Below are positions 63,888 through 64,000 of a DNA stretch of 64,000 nt, one piece after another. Both the position numbers and the translations under genes were made by a program. The stretch covers positions 234,495 to 298,494 of the forward strand of contig NZ_PDKG01000003.1 of assembly GCF_004116725.1 (NCBI RefSeq), read 5' to 3'. Position 1 is the stretch's first letter. Every line of letters begins with the position of its first letter. Below the pieces are notes generated by a model. The model was given only the letters and a program-made list of their open reading frames with translations, searched no databases and was not told where the DNA came from. This DNA is from Arcobacter sp. CECT 8986. Its GTDB lineage: Bacteria; Campylobacterota; Campylobacteria; Campylobacterales; Arcobacteraceae.

Positions 63888-64000
63888 AGCTGGCAGAGAC
63901 CTACGTTTCCACACCTGAAAGGTGCAGTATTATCAGCGCTGAAGTGCTTGACTTCCAGGTTCGGAATGGAGCTGGGTATTTCCACTTCGCTTTTTCCACC
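63888..64000 (-). rRNA. rrf: 5S ribosomal RNA, 5' end beyond the window
   Basis: The minus strand reads CCCAGCTCCATTCCGAACC..GGAAGTCAAGC and ends ACGTAGGTCTCTGCCAGCT, the conserved 5S loops. About 113 bases are inside the window; the last few bases of the 5' end are cut off by its right edge. The precise 3' end is approximate. Confidence 0.93.

Overview
The window is AT-rich DNA from a diazotrophic member of the Campylobacterota, most likely an Arcobacter-type genome. The basis is inference from gene content: separate but overlapping rpoB and rpoC, a futalosine-pathway MqnA, a TorA/mono-haem cytochrome pair of the Campylobacter type, and a glutamine synthetase lacking the adenylylation tyrosine as in Helicobacter. 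No 16S gene is present, so the genus is not proven.

Region 1 (1-23.3 kb) is a nitrogen-fixation island. Minus-strand blocks are nifH-(117-aa orphan)-nifD-nifK (nifK cut by the window edge), nifE-cowN, nifN, and nifX-DUF269-nifF-nifW-nifZ-(ferredoxin-like protein without most ligands)-ferredoxin-rpoN. The plus-strand arm runs nifX-like, a Sel1/NifU-C fusion, a second nifX-like gene, a flavodiiron protein, nifB, nifV, a GNAT-like gene, a DUF683 gene, a small Cys-rich protein, a leucine-rich-repeat protein and a short nifQ-like gene. Seven near-identical -24/-12 (sigma-54) promoters drive these blocks, and a sigma-54 gene lies inside the island. Together the genes encode nitrogenase, its Fe protein, FeMo-cofactor assembly (NifB, E, N, X, V, Q), electron supply (flavodoxin, ferredoxin) and protection against CO (CowN) and O2/NO (flavodiiron protein). 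A MOSC-domain gene and a DUF2235 (Tle1-like phospholipase) plus Sel1-lipoprotein pair interrupt the island.

Region 2 (23.3-32.2 kb) holds a porin, a dCache histidine kinase with an OmpR-type regulator, and a periplasmic cytochrome c plus TorA-type molybdoenzyme behind three 11-bp direct repeats. A YciI-like protein, an EAL phosphodiesterase and a small membrane protein follow.

Region 3 (32.2-46.4 kb), read on the minus strand, is the tRNA(Phe-Thr-Tyr-Gly)-tuf-rpmG-tRNA(Trp)-secE-nusG-rplKAJL-rpoBC block. It has several structured leaders, including two strong hairpins in front of tuf.

Region 4 (46.4-64 kb) is housekeeping: murD-mraY, gpmI, an ABC ATPase, PBP1A, glnA, a PHP phosphatase, a GGDEF response regulator, moaE-moaD, mqnA-uppP, murG-ftsW, an FtsI-type transpeptidase and a cyclophilin. 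An A-rich, TT-free spacer and the 3' part of a 5S rRNA gene close the window.

The most novel material is the set of unusual accessory nif genes: the ligand-stripped ferredoxin, the orphan between nifH and nifD, the NifH insertion, the Sel1-NifU fusion and the small Cys protein.
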